64,000 bases of DNA from NCBI RefSeq assembly GCF_036013645.1, contig NZ_CP107869.1, positions 4,402,001 through 4,466,000 of the forward strand, written 5' to 3'. This document shows positions 45,171 through 54,948 of this stretch, one piece after another. The DNA comes from Streptomyces sp. NBC_00490 (GTDB lineage Bacteria; Actinomycetota; Actinomycetes; Streptomycetales; Streptomycetaceae). Position 1 is the stretch's first letter. Each line of letters opens with the position of its first letter. The position numbers and the translations under genes were made by a program. Below the pieces are notes generated by a model. That model searched no databases. It saw only the letters and a list, made by a program, of their open reading frames with translations, and had not been told where the DNA came from.

Positions 45171-46100
45171 GTGAGCCAGGTCCTCCACACACCGCCTCCG
45201 ACGACGGCGACCCTCCCCCCGACCGCCGAAGGCGACCTCGCGGCCCTCGCCGCCCGTCACGGCCTCTCCGTCAGCGGTGCCCGCCCGACCCTGTCCGAGT
45301 ACATCCGCCAGCTGTGGGCCCGGCGCCACTTCATCACCGCGTTCTCGACCGCCAAGCTCACCGCCCAGTACAGCCAGGCGAAGCTCGGCCAGATCTGGCA
45401 GGTGATGAACCCGCTGCTCAACGCGGCGGTGTACTTCTTCATCTTCGGCGTGCTGCTGGGCACCAAGAAGGGCGTGCCGGACTACGTCCCGTTCCTGGTG
45501 ACGGGCGTGTTCATCTGGACCTTCACCCAGAGCTCGATCCTCACGGGCACCCGCGCCATCTCCGGCAACCTCGGCCTGGTGCGCGCCCTGCACTTCCCGC
45601 GGGCCGCGCTGCCGCTCTCCTTCTGCCTCCAGCAGCTCCAGCAGCTGCTGTTCTCGATGGCCGCCCTGGTCGTGATCCTGCTCTGCTTCGGCGTGCCGGT
45701 CTCGGTCTCCTGGCTGCTGGCGATCCCGGCACTGGTGCTGCAGTTCACCTTCAACGCCGGCGTCTCGATGATCGTGGCCCGGGTCGGCGCCAAGACGCCG
45801 GACATCGCCCAGCTGATGCCGTTCATCCTGCGCACGTGGATGTACGTGTCCGGCGTCATGTGGAGCATCGACCACCTGGCGGCCAAGCACACCCACTGGC
45901 CGTCCTGGGTGGTCCCCGTCCTCCAGGCCAACCCGGCCGCCATCTACATCGACCTGATGCGCTTCGCGCTGATCGACAGCTTCCACTCCAGCCAACTGCC
46001 GCAACACGTCTGGCTGATCGCCACGGGCTGGGCCCTGCTCGCCGGCGTCGGCGGCTTCATCTACTTCTGGAAGGCTGAGGAGACGTACGGCCGTGGCTGA
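45171..46100 (+). CDS. ABC transporter permease, teichoic-acid/polysaccharide export (TagG-like)
   Basis: 309 residues. ABC-2 type permease with six membrane helices; TAQYSQAKLGQIWQVMNPLL is the family's N-terminal signature. It should export a lipid-linked polymer with the ATPase that follows. GTG at 45171 is chosen because the preceding frame has no better start; the stop is overlapped by eight bases by the next gene. Controlled, by position, from the repeat-bearing gap. Confidence 0.9.
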   Translation: MSQVLHTPPPTTATLPPTAEGDLAALAARHGLSVSGARPTLSEYIRQLWARRHFITAFSTAKLTAQYSQAKLGQIWQVMNPLLNAAVYFFIFGVLLGTKKGVPDYVPFLVTGVFIWTFTQSSILTGTRAISGNLGLVRALHFPRAALPLSFCLQQLQQLLFSMAALVVILLCFGVPVSVSWLLAIPALVLQFTFNAGVSMIVARVGAKTPDIAQLMPFILRTWMYVSGVMWSIDHLAAKHTHWPSWVVPVLQANPAAIYIDLMRFALIDSFHSSQLPQHVWLIATGWALLAGVGGFIYFWKAEETYGRG

Positions 46101-46953
46101 GAACCTCGAGAACCCCGCAACCCAGACCGCGTCCCCGATCGGCCTGGCCCCCACCGTCGTCGCCGACAACGTCGACATTGTCTACCGCGTCAACGGCACC
46201 GGTGCCGGCCGCGGCTCCGCGACCGCCGCCCTCAACCGCATCCTGCGCCGCGAGAAGACCGAGAGGGCGTCCGGCGTACGCAAGGTCCACGCGGTGAAGA
46301 AGGTCTCCTTCGTCGCCTACCGCGGCGAGGCCATCGGCCTGATCGGTACCAACGGCTCCGGCAAGTCGACCCTGCTCAAGGCGGTCGCCGGTCTGCTGCC
46401 GGTGGAGAGCGGCGCCATCTACACCGACGGCCAGCCCTCCCTCCTCGGCGTGAACGCGGCCCTGATGGGCGACCTGACCGGCGAGCGCAACGTCTACCTC
46501 GGCGGCCTCGCGATGGGCATGTCCCGCGAGCAGGTCAAGGAGCGCTACCAGGAGATCGTCGACTTCTCCGGCATCAACGAGAAGGGCGACTTCATCACCC
46601 TGCCCATGCGCACGTACTCCTCCGGCATGGGCGCCCGCCTCCGCTTCTCCATCGCCGCCGCCAAGGACCACGACGTCCTCCTCATCGACGAGGCCCTCGC
46701 CACCGGCGACCGCGCCTTCCAGAAGCGCTCCGAGCAGCGCATCCGCGAGCTGCGCAAGCACGCCGGCACGGTGTTCCTGGTCAGCCACAACAACAAGTCG
46801 ATCCGCGACACCTGCGACCGCGTGCTGTGGCTGGAACGCGGCGAACTGCGCATGGACGGCCCGACCGAGGACGTCCTGAAGGAGTACGAGGCCTTCACCG
46901 GCGACAAGACCACGAAGCCGAAGCCCAAGCCGAAGCCGAAGGTCGCCGTCTAG
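46093..46953 (+). CDS. ABC transporter ATP-binding protein, teichoic-acid/polysaccharide export (TagH-like)
   Basis: 286 residues. Walker A GTNGSGKST (85-93), signature YSSGMGARLRFSIA, Walker B VLLIDEALA, switch LVSHNN. The order and the SSGM signature are those of TagH/Wzt-type exporters. The C-terminus is a short KPKPKPKPK repeat instead of a polymer-binding domain. GTG at 46093 overlaps the permease gene by eight bases. The stop codon overlaps that of the convergent GtrA gene (CTAG, 46950-46953). Confidence 0.93.
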   Translation: MAENLENPATQTASPIGLAPTVVADNVDIVYRVNGTGAGRGSATAALNRILRREKTERASGVRKVHAVKKVSFVAYRGEAIGLIGTNGSGKSTLLKAVAGLLPVESGAIYTDGQPSLLGVNAALMGDLTGERNVYLGGLAMGMSREQVKERYQEIVDFSGINEKGDFITLPMRTYSSGMGARLRFSIAAAKDHDVLLIDEALATGDRAFQKRSEQRIRELRKHAGTVFLVSHNNKSIRDTCDRVLWLERGELRMDGPTEDVLKEYEAFTGDKTTKPKPKPKPKVAV

Positions 46954-47411
46954 CGCACCTCGTGCTGGAACACCCACGTCCGGTAGACCAGGAACCGGAA
47001 GGCGGAGGCCAGCACGATCGACGTGGCCTTCACGGCGTTCGACGCGAGCGGGCCGTGAAGGCCGAGGCCGTGATAGCCGACGTAGAAGAGGCCGCTCTCC
47101 ATCGCCACACCGATGGCGCTGAAGACGAAGAACAGCACGACCTGCTGACGTGTGCGCGAGTCCCGGTCGCGATAGGTGAAGAAGCGGAAGCCGAGGTAGT
47201 TCGTGCCCATGGCGACGAGGCTCGCCAGCACCGTCGCCACCATCGCCCGTCGGCCGAGGCCGTGCAGCAGCACGTTGAAGACGAGGAAGTTCACCACGAC
47301 ACCGCTGCCGCCGACGACCCCGAAGTTCACCACTTCACGGACGATCCGCCGGAGCCGCTCGAGCGGCACGGCGGCGGCAGCCGCTCGCTCCTCGGACAGG
47401 TTCACAGTCAC
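46950..47411 (-). CDS. GtrA-family membrane protein
   Basis: 153 residues with four membrane helices (about 28-50, 55-76, 92-112, 122-142). GtrA-like proteins are thought to flip or carry lipid-linked sugars for glycosylation. FGVVGGSGVVVNFLVFN and TNYLGFRFFTYR are the family signatures. GTG at 47411 (MTVNLSEER) is preferred; an ATG at 47504 lies in the loop of the terminator of the upstream gene. The gene is downstream of gdh but separated by that terminator. Confidence 0.88.
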   Translation of the reverse strand: MTVNLSEERAAAAAVPLERLRRIVREVVNFGVVGGSGVVVNFLVFNVLLHGLGRRAMVATVLASLVAMGTNYLGFRFFTYRDRDSRTRQQVVLFFVFSAIGVAMESGLFYVGYHGLGLHGPLASNAVKATSIVLASAFRFLVYRTWVFQHEVR

Positions 47412-47487
47412 CGCACAAGGCTTAGTCGCCCCGGGTAAGCCACCCGCCGGATTTTCCCTAAGCCAGACCAAAAGCCGGGCCAAGAAA

Positions 47488-47522
47488 GGGGCGCCCCGAG
47501 CCATGACGGCCCGGGGCGCCCT
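47488..47522 (-). terminator. gdh terminator
   Basis: GGGCGCCCCGAGCC (about 47489-47502) pairs with GGCCCGGGGCGCCC (47508-47521) over 14 bp with one mismatch and a 5-base loop, 16 bases after the gdh stop, with TTTCTT beyond it on the minus strand. Confidence 0.88.
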
Positions 47523-47537
47523 CTCTCGTCGTATCGC

Positions 47538-50500
47538 CTACGAATGCGTCCGCAGCAGTGTGCGCATGGTCCGCATCGCCACCGACAGGTTGGCGAGGTC
47601 GAACGCCTCCGAGCCCTGGATCTCCTCCAGGGTCGAGCGCGCCCGGCCCAGGATCGCCGCGTTCTTCTCCTCCCACGCCTTGAAGCGCTGCTCGGGAGTC
47701 GAGGTGCCGTTGCCCACCGCGAGCACGTCGGCGGTCAGCGCCGCGTGGGCCGCGTAGAGGTCCTCGCGGATGGAGGCGCGGGCCATGGACTGCCAGCGGT
47801 CGGCGCGGGGCAGCTCGATGATGCGGTCCATGAGCTGGGTGATCCGCAGCCGGTCGCCGAGGTCGTAGTAGACCTCCGCGACATCCAGCGGCTCGCGGCC
47901 CATGCGGTCGGCCACCAGGACGATGTCGAGCGTCGGGAAGGCGGAGGAGAACCCGGACACGCGCGTGGCGAGTTCGTCCGGGACGCCGGCGCCGGTCAGC
48001 TCGTCGTAGATCTGCTGGTACCACTCCAGATCCGCGCCCCGCAGCAGCTTCGGCAGCTGCGACCAGACCTGGTCGACGCGCTCGGAGAAGAACTCGACCG
48101 TCTCGGCGAGCTGCAACGGCTGCGGCCGGTTGTTGAGCAGCCAGCGCGTGCCGCGCTCGACGAGCCGGCGCGAGTGCAGCCGGATCCGGGTCTGCACGGC
48201 GGCCTCGACCTGGTTGTCGAGCGCCTCCACCGCGTCCCACACCACGGCCGAGCGGAAGATCGCGCGGGCCGCGGTCTGCGCCCGGACGATCTCCTCGAGG
48301 GAAGCGCCGGTCTCCTCGCGCAGCCGGTGCAGATAGGTCGTACCGCCCGTGTTGACCGTGTCGTTGACCAGCACCGTCGTGATGATCTCGCGGCGCAGCG
48401 GGTGGCTGTCGATGTGCTCGGCGAACTTCTCGCGCAGCGCGCTCGGGAAGTAGGAGTCGAGCAGACCGCGCAGGTACGGGTCGTCCGGGAGCGAGGTGTG
48501 CAGCAGCTCGTCGGAGACCGTGATCTTGGTGTACGCCAGGAGGACGGCCGTCTCCGGGCCGGTCAGGCCCTGTGCGGCGCCGAGGCGTTCCCGGATCTGG
48601 CGGTCGGTGGGCAGGAACTCCAGGGCCCGGTCCAGCAGGCCCGCGCGCACCAGGTGGCGCAGGTAGCGCTGCTGGGCGTGGAGCATGTCCTTGGACTGGG
48701 CCAGCGCGTTGGCGATGGCCGTGTTCTGCGCGTAGTTGTTGCGCAGCACCAGTCGGCCGACCTCGTCGGTCATCTCGGCGAGCTGCTTGTTGCGCTGCTT
48801 GACGGTCATGTCGCCGTCCGCGACCACGCCGTTGAGCAGGATCTTGATGTTCACCTCGTGGTCGGAGGTGTCCACGCCCGCGCTGTTGTCGATGGCGTCG
48901 GTGTTGATCTTCCCGCCGGTGAGCGAGAACTCGATCCGGCCGAGCTGGGTGAGCCCCAGGTTGCCGCCCTCGCCGACGACCTTGACCCGCAGGTCGGCGC
49001 CGTCGACCCGGATCGGGTCGTTGGCCTTGTCGCCGACGTCGGCGTGGGTCTCGGTGGAGGCCTTGACGTACGTGCCGATGCCGCCGTTCCACAGCAGGTC
49101 CACCGGCGCCTTGAGGATGGCCTTCATCAGGTCGGCCGGCGTCATCTTGGCGACCTTGCCCTCGATCCCGAGGGCCTCGCGGATGTGCGCGTTGACCGGG
49201 ATGGCCTTGGCGCTGCGGGGGAACACACCGCCTCCGGCCGAGATGAGCTCGGCGTTGTAGTCGGCCCAGCTGGAGCGCGGCAGCTCGAAGACGCGGCGGC
49301 GCTCGGCGTAGGAGGTGGCCGCGTCCGGCTTCGGGTCGATGAAGATGTGCCGGTGGTCGAAGGCGGCGACCAGGCGGATGTGCTCGCTGAGGAGCATGCC
49401 GTTGCCGAACACGTCACCGGACATGTCACCGATACCGACGACCGTGAAGTCCTCGGCCTGCGTGTTCACACCCAGTTCCCGGAAGTGCCGCTTGACGGAC
49501 TCCCAGGCACCGCGCGCGGTGATGCCCATGCCCTTGTGGTCGTAGCCCGCCGAGCCACCGGAGGCGAAGGCGTCGCCGAGCCAGAAGTTGTACGACTCGG
49601 CGACCCCGTTGGCGATGTCCGAGAAGGTCGCGGTGCCCTTGTCGGCGGCGACGACGAGGTAGGTGTCGTCCTCGTCGTGCCGGACGACGTCGGCGGGCGG
49701 CACGACCTCGCCGGCCACCATGTTGTCGGTGATGTCGAGCAGCGCCGAGATGAACGTCTTGTAGCTGGCGATGCCCTCGGCCAGCCACGCGTCCCGGTCC
49801 ACGCTCGGGTCGGGCAGCTGCTTGGCGACGAAGCCGCCCTTGGCACCGACCGGCACGATGACGGTGTTCTTCACCATCTGCGCCTTGACCAGGCCGAGGA
49901 TCTCGGTCCTGAAGTCCTCACGCCGGTCGGACCAGCGCAGACCACCGCGAGCGACCTTGCCGAACCGCAGGTGCACACCCTCGACGCGCGGCGAGTAGAC
50001 CCAGATCTCGAACGCCGGGCGCGGCGCCGGCAGGTCCGGGATCATCTGCGGGTCGAACTTCATGGACACGTATTCGTGCGGCTTGCCGCCGAGCGCCTCC
50101 TGGAAGAAGTTCGTGCGCAGGGTCGCCTTGATGACGGTCAGGAACGACCGCAGGATCCGGTCCTCGTCGAGGCTCGCCACCTGGTCGAGGGCGGCGTCGA
50201 CCTCTTCGAGGAGGGCGTCCACGATCTCGTGCCCGGCGCGCTGCCGGTCCGGTGACATCCGCGCCTCGAACAGGGAGACGAGCAGCCGGGTGGTGTGGAC
50301 GTTGTTGCGGAGGGTGTCCTCCATGTAGTCCTGCGAGAAGGTGGAGCCCGCCTGCCGCAGGTACTTGGCGTACGCCCGCAGCACCGTCGCCTGGCGCCAG
50401 TTCAGCCCGGCGCTCAGCACGAGGGCGTTGAAGCCGTCGTTCTCCGCCTGCCCGGTCCAGGTCGCGGCGAAGGCCTCCTGGAAGCGCTCGCGGCCGTCGT

Positions 50501-52469
50501 CGCCCAGGTAGTCCCCGGCGCCGTTCTGCGACTTGGGCATGCGCAGCCCGAAGTCGTAGATCCAGGCGATGCTGCGGTCCGAGCAGCGCAGCTCGTAGGG
50601 CCGCTCGTCGATGACCTCGACACCGAGCCGGTTGAGGACCGGCAGCACGGCGGACAGGGTGATCGCGGCACCCTTGCGGTAGATCTTGAAGCGGCGCTCC
50701 TCGGGGGCGGCGCCGACCGGCTCGTACAGGCTCAGCGCGAAGTTGTTGTCCTCGGTGAGCTTCTCCAGGTGGACGAGGTCGGCGACCGCGGAGCGCGAGG
50801 TGTGGTCGGCCTTGTAGCCCTCCGGGAAGGCGTTGCCGTACCGGCGCAGCAGCTCGGCGGCGCGCTCCTCGCCGAGTTCGTTGTTGAGGGCCTCGGCGAA
50901 GCCGTCGGCCCAGGAGCGGGCGGCCTCGACGAGCCGCGCCTCGATGCGCTCCTTGTCGAGGTCGGAGAGCTCCGGCAGCTCGGTGCCCTGCGGGACCCGG
51001 ACCACGAAGTGCAGCCGGGACAGGATCGACTCGGTGTTCCAGGCGGTGAAGTCGACGCTGGTGCCGCCGAGTTCCTCCTTGAGGATGTCGATGATCCGCA
51101 GCCGGACGCCGGTGGTGTACCGGTCGCGCGGCAGGTAGACGAGGGCGGAGTAGTAGCGCCCGTACTCGTCCTGGCGCAGGTAGAGCCGCAGCCGCCGCCG
51201 CTCCTGGAGGTACAGCACGGAGGTGACGATCGACTGCAGTTCGTCGGGCGGGGTCTGGAAGAGCTCGTCGCGCGGGTAGGTCTCCAGGATCTGGAGCAGG
51301 TCGCGCCCGTCGTGGCTGTTGGGAGAGAAGCCCGCGCGCTGCAGCACCTCCTCGACCTTGCGGCGGATGACGGGGACCCGGCGGACGGACTCGGTGTAGG
51401 CGGCGGAGGAGAAGAGCCCGAGGAAGCGGCGCTCGCCGACGACATTGCCCTCGGCGTCGAACTTCTTCACACCGATGTAGTCCAGGTACGACGGCCGGTG
51501 CACGGTCGCCCGGCTGTTGGCCTTGGTCAGCACCAGGAGTTTGTGCTCGCGCGCCTTGGCGCGGGCGTCGGCGGGCAGCCGCTCGAAGGAGGGGCTGACG
51601 GGGTGGCTCTCGTCCTCGGCGTGATGCGGGTCGGAGCGCAGGATGCCGAGGCCGGTGCCCGGCACGGCGACGAGGGAGTCGTCCTCGCGGAGCTGGTACT
51701 CGCGGTAGCCGAGGAAGGTGAAGTGATCGGCGGCCAGCCAGCGCAGCAGCTCGCGGGCCTCCTCGATGTCCTGCTCGCGCAGGTCGGAGGCGACGGGCTC
51801 GGCGGGCAGCTCCTCGGCCATCCGCAGCGCCGCGTCCCGCATCTTCTCCCAGTCCTCGACGGTCTCGCGGACGTCCGACAGGACGCGCAGCAGATCGGCG
51901 GTGATCTGCTTCAGGTCCGCGCGGTCGGTCTCGCGGTCGATCTCGACGTGGATCCAGGACTCGGTGTGCGCGTCGTGCGGAAGCTCACCGCTGGGTCGCT
52001 GGGCGAGCACCTCGATGAGCTTGCCGGTGACGTCCCGCCGGACGACGACCTGCGGGTGGATGACGACATGGATGCCGCGCCCCTGCCGGGTCAGCTCATT
52101 GGTGACGGAGTCGACGAGGAAGGGCATGTCGTCGGTGACGACCTCGACGATCGAATGCGTGCACGCCCATCCGTTCTCTTCCACGGTGGGCGTGAGGACC
52201 CGCACACTGGCGGTGCCCTGCGGCCGGTTCTCGGCCAGCCGATAGTGCGAGTAGGCGGCTCCGAAGACATCGACCGGGTCGCGATCGGTGAGATCCTCCG
52301 GGGCGGTGTGCAGGTAGTAGCGCTGGAGGAACGCGAGCACGGTCTCCCGGTCAGGGGTGCTCTCGTCCGTCGTCCCGGTCGGTAGGTGCCCCCCGACCGG
52401 GCTGTTCTCAGCTACCCGGGCGGCCCTCTCGAGCAGCTCGGCCTTGGCTTCGTCCAGCTTGGTCTGCAT
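47538..52469 (-). CDS. gdh: NAD-specific glutamate dehydrogenase, large (180-kDa) class
   Basis: 1643 residues, the length of the Streptomyces clavuligerus-type enzyme. Catalyses oxidative deamination of glutamate to 2-oxoglutarate and ammonia with NAD+, a catabolic reaction. The N-terminal half (about 1-750) is the regulatory region with ACT-like modules; the catalytic core (about 800-1300) has RWSDRREDFRTEILGLVKAQ, GAKGGFV with catalytic K877, and GDMSGDVFGNGML. A C-terminal helical domain follows. ATG at 52469 (MQTKLDEAKAEL). It stands in its own transcription unit; the 509-bp gap upstream presumably carries the promoter. Confidence 0.97.
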   Translation of the reverse strand: MQTKLDEAKAELLERAARVAENSPVGGHLPTGTTDESTPDRETVLAFLQRYYLHTAPEDLTDRDPVDVFGAAYSHYRLAENRPQGTASVRVLTPTVEENGWACTHSIVEVVTDDMPFLVDSVTNELTRQGRGIHVVIHPQVVVRRDVTGKLIEVLAQRPSGELPHDAHTESWIHVEIDRETDRADLKQITADLLRVLSDVRETVEDWEKMRDAALRMAEELPAEPVASDLREQDIEEARELLRWLAADHFTFLGYREYQLREDDSLVAVPGTGLGILRSDPHHAEDESHPVSPSFERLPADARAKAREHKLLVLTKANSRATVHRPSYLDYIGVKKFDAEGNVVGERRFLGLFSSAAYTESVRRVPVIRRKVEEVLQRAGFSPNSHDGRDLLQILETYPRDELFQTPPDELQSIVTSVLYLQERRRLRLYLRQDEYGRYYSALVYLPRDRYTTGVRLRIIDILKEELGGTSVDFTAWNTESILSRLHFVVRVPQGTELPELSDLDKERIEARLVEAARSWADGFAEALNNELGEERAAELLRRYGNAFPEGYKADHTSRSAVADLVHLEKLTEDNNFALSLYEPVGAAPEERRFKIYRKGAAITLSAVLPVLNRLGVEVIDERPYELRCSDRSIAWIYDFGLRMPKSQNGAGDYLGDDGRERFQEAFAATWTGQAENDGFNALVLSAGLNWRQATVLRAYAKYLRQAGSTFSQDYMEDTLRNNVHTTRLLVSLFEARMSPDRQRAGHEIVDALLEEVDAALDQVASLDEDRILRSFLTVIKATLRTNFFQEALGGKPHEYVSMKFDPQMIPDLPAPRPAFEIWVYSPRVEGVHLRFGKVARGGLRWSDRREDFRTEILGLVKAQMVKNTVIVPVGAKGGFVAKQLPDPSVDRDAWLAEGIASYKTFISALLDITDNMVAGEVVPPADVVRHDEDDTYLVVAADKGTATFSDIANGVAESYNFWLGDAFASGGSAGYDHKGMGITARGAWESVKRHFRELGVNTQAEDFTVVGIGDMSGDVFGNGMLLSEHIRLVAAFDHRHIFIDPKPDAATSYAERRRVFELPRSSWADYNAELISAGGGVFPRSAKAIPVNAHIREALGIEGKVAKMTPADLMKAILKAPVDLLWNGGIGTYVKASTETHADVGDKANDPIRVDGADLRVKVVGEGGNLGLTQLGRIEFSLTGGKINTDAIDNSAGVDTSDHEVNIKILLNGVVADGDMTVKQRNKQLAEMTDEVGRLVLRNNYAQNTAIANALAQSKDMLHAQQRYLRHLVRAGLLDRALEFLPTDRQIRERLGAAQGLTGPETAVLLAYTKITVSDELLHTSLPDDPYLRGLLDSYFPSALREKFAEHIDSHPLRREIITTVLVNDTVNTGGTTYLHRLREETGASLEEIVRAQTAARAIFRSAVVWDAVEALDNQVEAAVQTRIRLHSRRLVERGTRWLLNNRPQPLQLAETVEFFSERVDQVWSQLPKLLRGADLEWYQQIYDELTGAGVPDELATRVSGFSSAFPTLDIVLVADRMGREPLDVAEVYYDLGDRLRITQLMDRIIELPRADRWQSMARASIREDLYAAHAALTADVLAVGNGTSTPEQRFKAWEEKNAAILGRARSTLEEIQGSEAFDLANLSVAMRTMRTLLRTHS

Positions 52470-52978
52470 TGTCCTCTGGCTCCTGTCGCGCGCCGTTGCG
52501 TGACGTTGAAGGAAGTACGGTCTCTTCCCCTGGGACGTAACGCCGCGACACGGGGTGTCCGGTCTGCTCCGACGCTATGCCGCAAGGTGAGATGAGCGGG
52601 GGGTTATCAGCCATTCTTGGCACGCCCGACGGATGTGACGCTGCTCTCTGCGACGCCGCTCCAGGGGATGTGCGCGGCGCCCCGGGGGCCCATGTGCCCC
52701 CGCCCCGCCCGCGAAGACCAGCGACCGCCGCCCGGTCACGGATGTCGTCCGTGCTCTCCGGGCGCAGGGCAGGGGCAACGATGCCCCCGCGAACTATCGC
52801 GCTGATCACGCCACTAAGGCTATCGCTCCTTACAGGGGGCCCGTCATGAGCCGTATGTGTACAAAACCGGGGGTCGAACTTTGACGTTCTGCACAGGGGC
52901 AGGAAGCGGCGCGGCATGCGGTGGGCGTCCTCGACCGGCCCCCTTGGCAAGGGCCCGCTCCGGAGGCACATTGCCGAC
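52470..52978. other. Gap between gdh and the DJ-1/PfpI gene
   Basis: 509 bp with no gene I can support. It must hold the divergent promoters. A minus-strand frame starting GTG near 52799 (VISAIVRGGIVAPALRPEST) is open into gdh, but it has no good support as a gene. GGAGG at 52962-52966 precedes the DJ-1/PfpI start. Confidence 0.5.
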
Positions 52979-53545
52979 ATGACAGCCAAAATCCTGATCG
53001 TCACCGGCGACGCGGCGGAGTCACTGGAGGTCCTGTACCCCTACCAGCGCCTCCGCGAAGAGGGCTACGACGTCCATATCGCGGCCCCCACCCGCAAGAA
53101 GCTCCGGTTCGTGGTCCACGACTTCGAACCCGGCTTCGACACCTACACCGAGAAGCCCGGCTACACCTGGCCCGCCGACCTGGCCTTCGCCGAGGTCGAC
53201 CCCGGTCAGTACGCCGCGATCGTCATCCCCGGCGGCCGCGCCCCCGAGTACCTGCGCAACGACCCCGAACTCCGCAAGATCCTCAAGTCCTTCTTCGACG
53301 CGGACAAGCCGGTCGCCCAGATCTGCCACGGCCCCCTGCTCACCGCCGCGGTCGACGGCCTCCGCGGCCGCCGCGTGACGGCCTACCCCGCCCTGGAACT
53401 CGACATGCAGGCGGCCGGCGCCACCTTCCAGGACGCCGAGACGGTGGTCGACGGCACGCTGGTCTCCGCCCGGGCCTGGCCGGACCACTCCCGCTGGATG
53501 CGCGAGTTTTTGACGATCCTGCGGGCGAAGGCGCCGGTGACATGA
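52979..53545 (+). CDS. DJ-1/PfpI family protein (peptidase C56-like)
   Basis: 188 residues. Class I glutamine amidotransferase-like fold. The nucleophile elbow is QICHGP with Cys116, the acidic partner lies in GDAAESLE (E14/E17 region), and PGGRAPEYLR is typical. Members act as intracellular proteases, deglycases or chaperones; sequence does not choose among them. ATG at 52979 has GGAGG 12 bases upstream, slightly far. It is a single gene, with the next gene convergent. Confidence 0.92.
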   Translation: MTAKILIVTGDAAESLEVLYPYQRLREEGYDVHIAAPTRKKLRFVVHDFEPGFDTYTEKPGYTWPADLAFAEVDPGQYAAIVIPGGRAPEYLRNDPELRKILKSFFDADKPVAQICHGPLLTAAVDGLRGRRVTAYPALELDMQAAGATFQDAETVVDGTLVSARAWPDHSRWMREFLTILRAKAPVT

Positions 53546-53688
53546 GGGGTATGAGGGACATGCCACCGAGGTAGTCGTTCGACTGAGGCTGAGTGGGGGC
53601 CGGTCGCGCGATTCCCCGACCCACGCACCGCCACCGCTCAGCCCTCACCCGCACCGCCCCCGGGGAACCCGACGAGCCGGCCCCGCCG

Positions 53689-54363
53689 CTACGCCGCGAG
53701 CCGCTCCGCCTCCACCACGGCCTCCGCCAGGGTGTCCACCACCGGCACCCCCACCTCCTCCAGGCTGGCCCGGCTGTGCGAACCCCCCGTGTACAGCACG
53801 GCCCGCGCCCCCACGTGCCGCGCCGCCACCGCGTCGTCGGCCGCGTCCCCGATCACCACGGTCCGCGCGGGGTCCACTCCCGCCACCCCCGTCAGTTCCG
53901 CGAGGTGCCGGGTCATGTGCTCGGCCTTGCTGCCTCCGGAGGGCCCGGTCCGTCCGTCGACGCGTATGAAGTGCGCCTCGATCCCGAACCCCCGGACCAG
54001 CGGAAGCAGTTCCTCGTGCCCGTACATGCTGAGGATCGACTGGCTGCGCCCCGCCGACCGCCACTTTGCGAGCAGCTCGGCCGCGCCGGCCGTCAGCCCG
54101 CAGCCGACCCGATGCACGGTGTAGTACCGATGGAAGGTCTCGTCCATGACGGCCCACTCGGCCTCGGTCGGCAGCCGCCCCAGCAACCGCTCGTAGAACT
54201 TCGGCACCGGCACGCAGTACAACGCCCGGTACCGCTCCATCGTGATCGGCGCGAGTCCCAGCTCGGCGAACGCCGCGTTCGTCGCCCCGATGATCGCGTC
54301 ATTGTCGTGGAACAGCGTCCCGTTCCAGTCCCACACAATGTGCGCGCCCGTTTGCATCCCCAT
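53689..54363 (-). CDS. HAD family hydrolase, phosphoglycolate-phosphatase-like
   Basis: 224 residues. Motif I reads WDWNGT (D12 nucleophile, N14 where most HAD phosphatases have Asp), motif II lies in QSILSMYG, and motifs III/IV in SKAEHM and VIGDAADDAVAA. The WDWNGTL form is, from memory, a recognised HAD subfamily, so this is not decay. Probably a small phosphomonoester phosphatase. Start codon is uncertain by two residues (54363 or 54357) because neither ATG has a good ribosome-binding site. Confidence 0.88.
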   Translation of the reverse strand: MGMQTGAHIVWDWNGTLFHDNDAIIGATNAAFAELGLAPITMERYRALYCVPVPKFYERLLGRLPTEAEWAVMDETFHRYYTVHRVGCGLTAGAAELLAKWRSAGRSQSILSMYGHEELLPLVRGFGIEAHFIRVDGRTGPSGGSKAEHMTRHLAELTGVAGVDPARTVVIGDAADDAVAARHVGARAVLYTGGSHSRASLEEVGVPVVDTLAEAVVEAERLAA

Positions 54364-54432
54364 GTCGAAAAAATGTACCCGCCGTCACTGACAATCAAGT
54401 GACTCGCAGGTCACAGAGGCACGGCCGGCGCC

Positions 54433-54948
54433 TCAGTTCCCGAGCCCGACCAGGTTCGGGATCTCCTGCGTGGCGAACCAGAGCAGTTCGTGGTCCCCGG
54501 CTCCGTCCACGACGAACTGCGCGTCGTCGTCCCCGCCCTCCGCCGCCGCGAGCGCCTGCGCGGCCGCGGTCACGTCCGTCTCGGCGTCACTCGCGTCCAC
54601 GTGCACGGCGGCCGCCTTGCCGAGCGGTACGGTCCGGTCGACCCGCACCTCGCCCAGCGCGGTCGGGTCGAGCCCCCGGTCGGGGTCGGAGAACGCCGCG
54701 CCGTCGGGCACGTCGACGGCGACCACGACCCGGCGCCGCACGGCCTCGGGGTCGGCCGCCAGCAGCCGCAGCGAGGCGAGCGCGGCCCGGTTCAGCGCCG
54801 CGTACTCCAGTTCCTCGATGTCGTCGGAGAGGTACCACTCGCGCAACGCGGGCGTCACGGCATAGGCGACGAGCGGTCCGGGCCCCAGCTCGCCCGTCTT
54901 GTACGCCTCGGCGAGACCGGAGAGGGTCAGGGGGACGTAGACACGCAT
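54433..54948 (-). CDS. Conserved actinobacterial protein (DUF6912-like)
   Basis: 171 residues, soluble, acidic. It starts MRVYVPLTLSGLAEAYKTGE and ends near EIPNLVGLGN, a pattern I associate with a family of unknown function in actinobacteria. No catalytic or binding motif is visible. It follows the HAD gene by 69 bp on the same strand (HAD downstream), so they may be co-transcribed. Confidence 0.75.
   Translation of the reverse strand: MRVYVPLTLSGLAEAYKTGELGPGPLVAYAVTPALREWYLSDDIEELEYAALNRAALASLRLLAADPEAVRRRVVVAVDVPDGAAFSDPDRGLDPTALGEVRVDRTVPLGKAAAVHVDASDAETDVTAAAQALAAAEGGDDDAQFVVDGAGDHELLWFATQEIPNLVGLGN

Noticed and set aside
52470..52799. Minus-strand frame in the gdh upstream gap beginning VISAIVRGGIV
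   Set aside because: No ribosome-binding site worth the name, and the frame runs on into gdh; treated as gap.
53689..54363. Asn at the second acidic position of HAD motif I
   Set aside because: WDWNGTL is a common subfamily form, so not a sign of inactivation.
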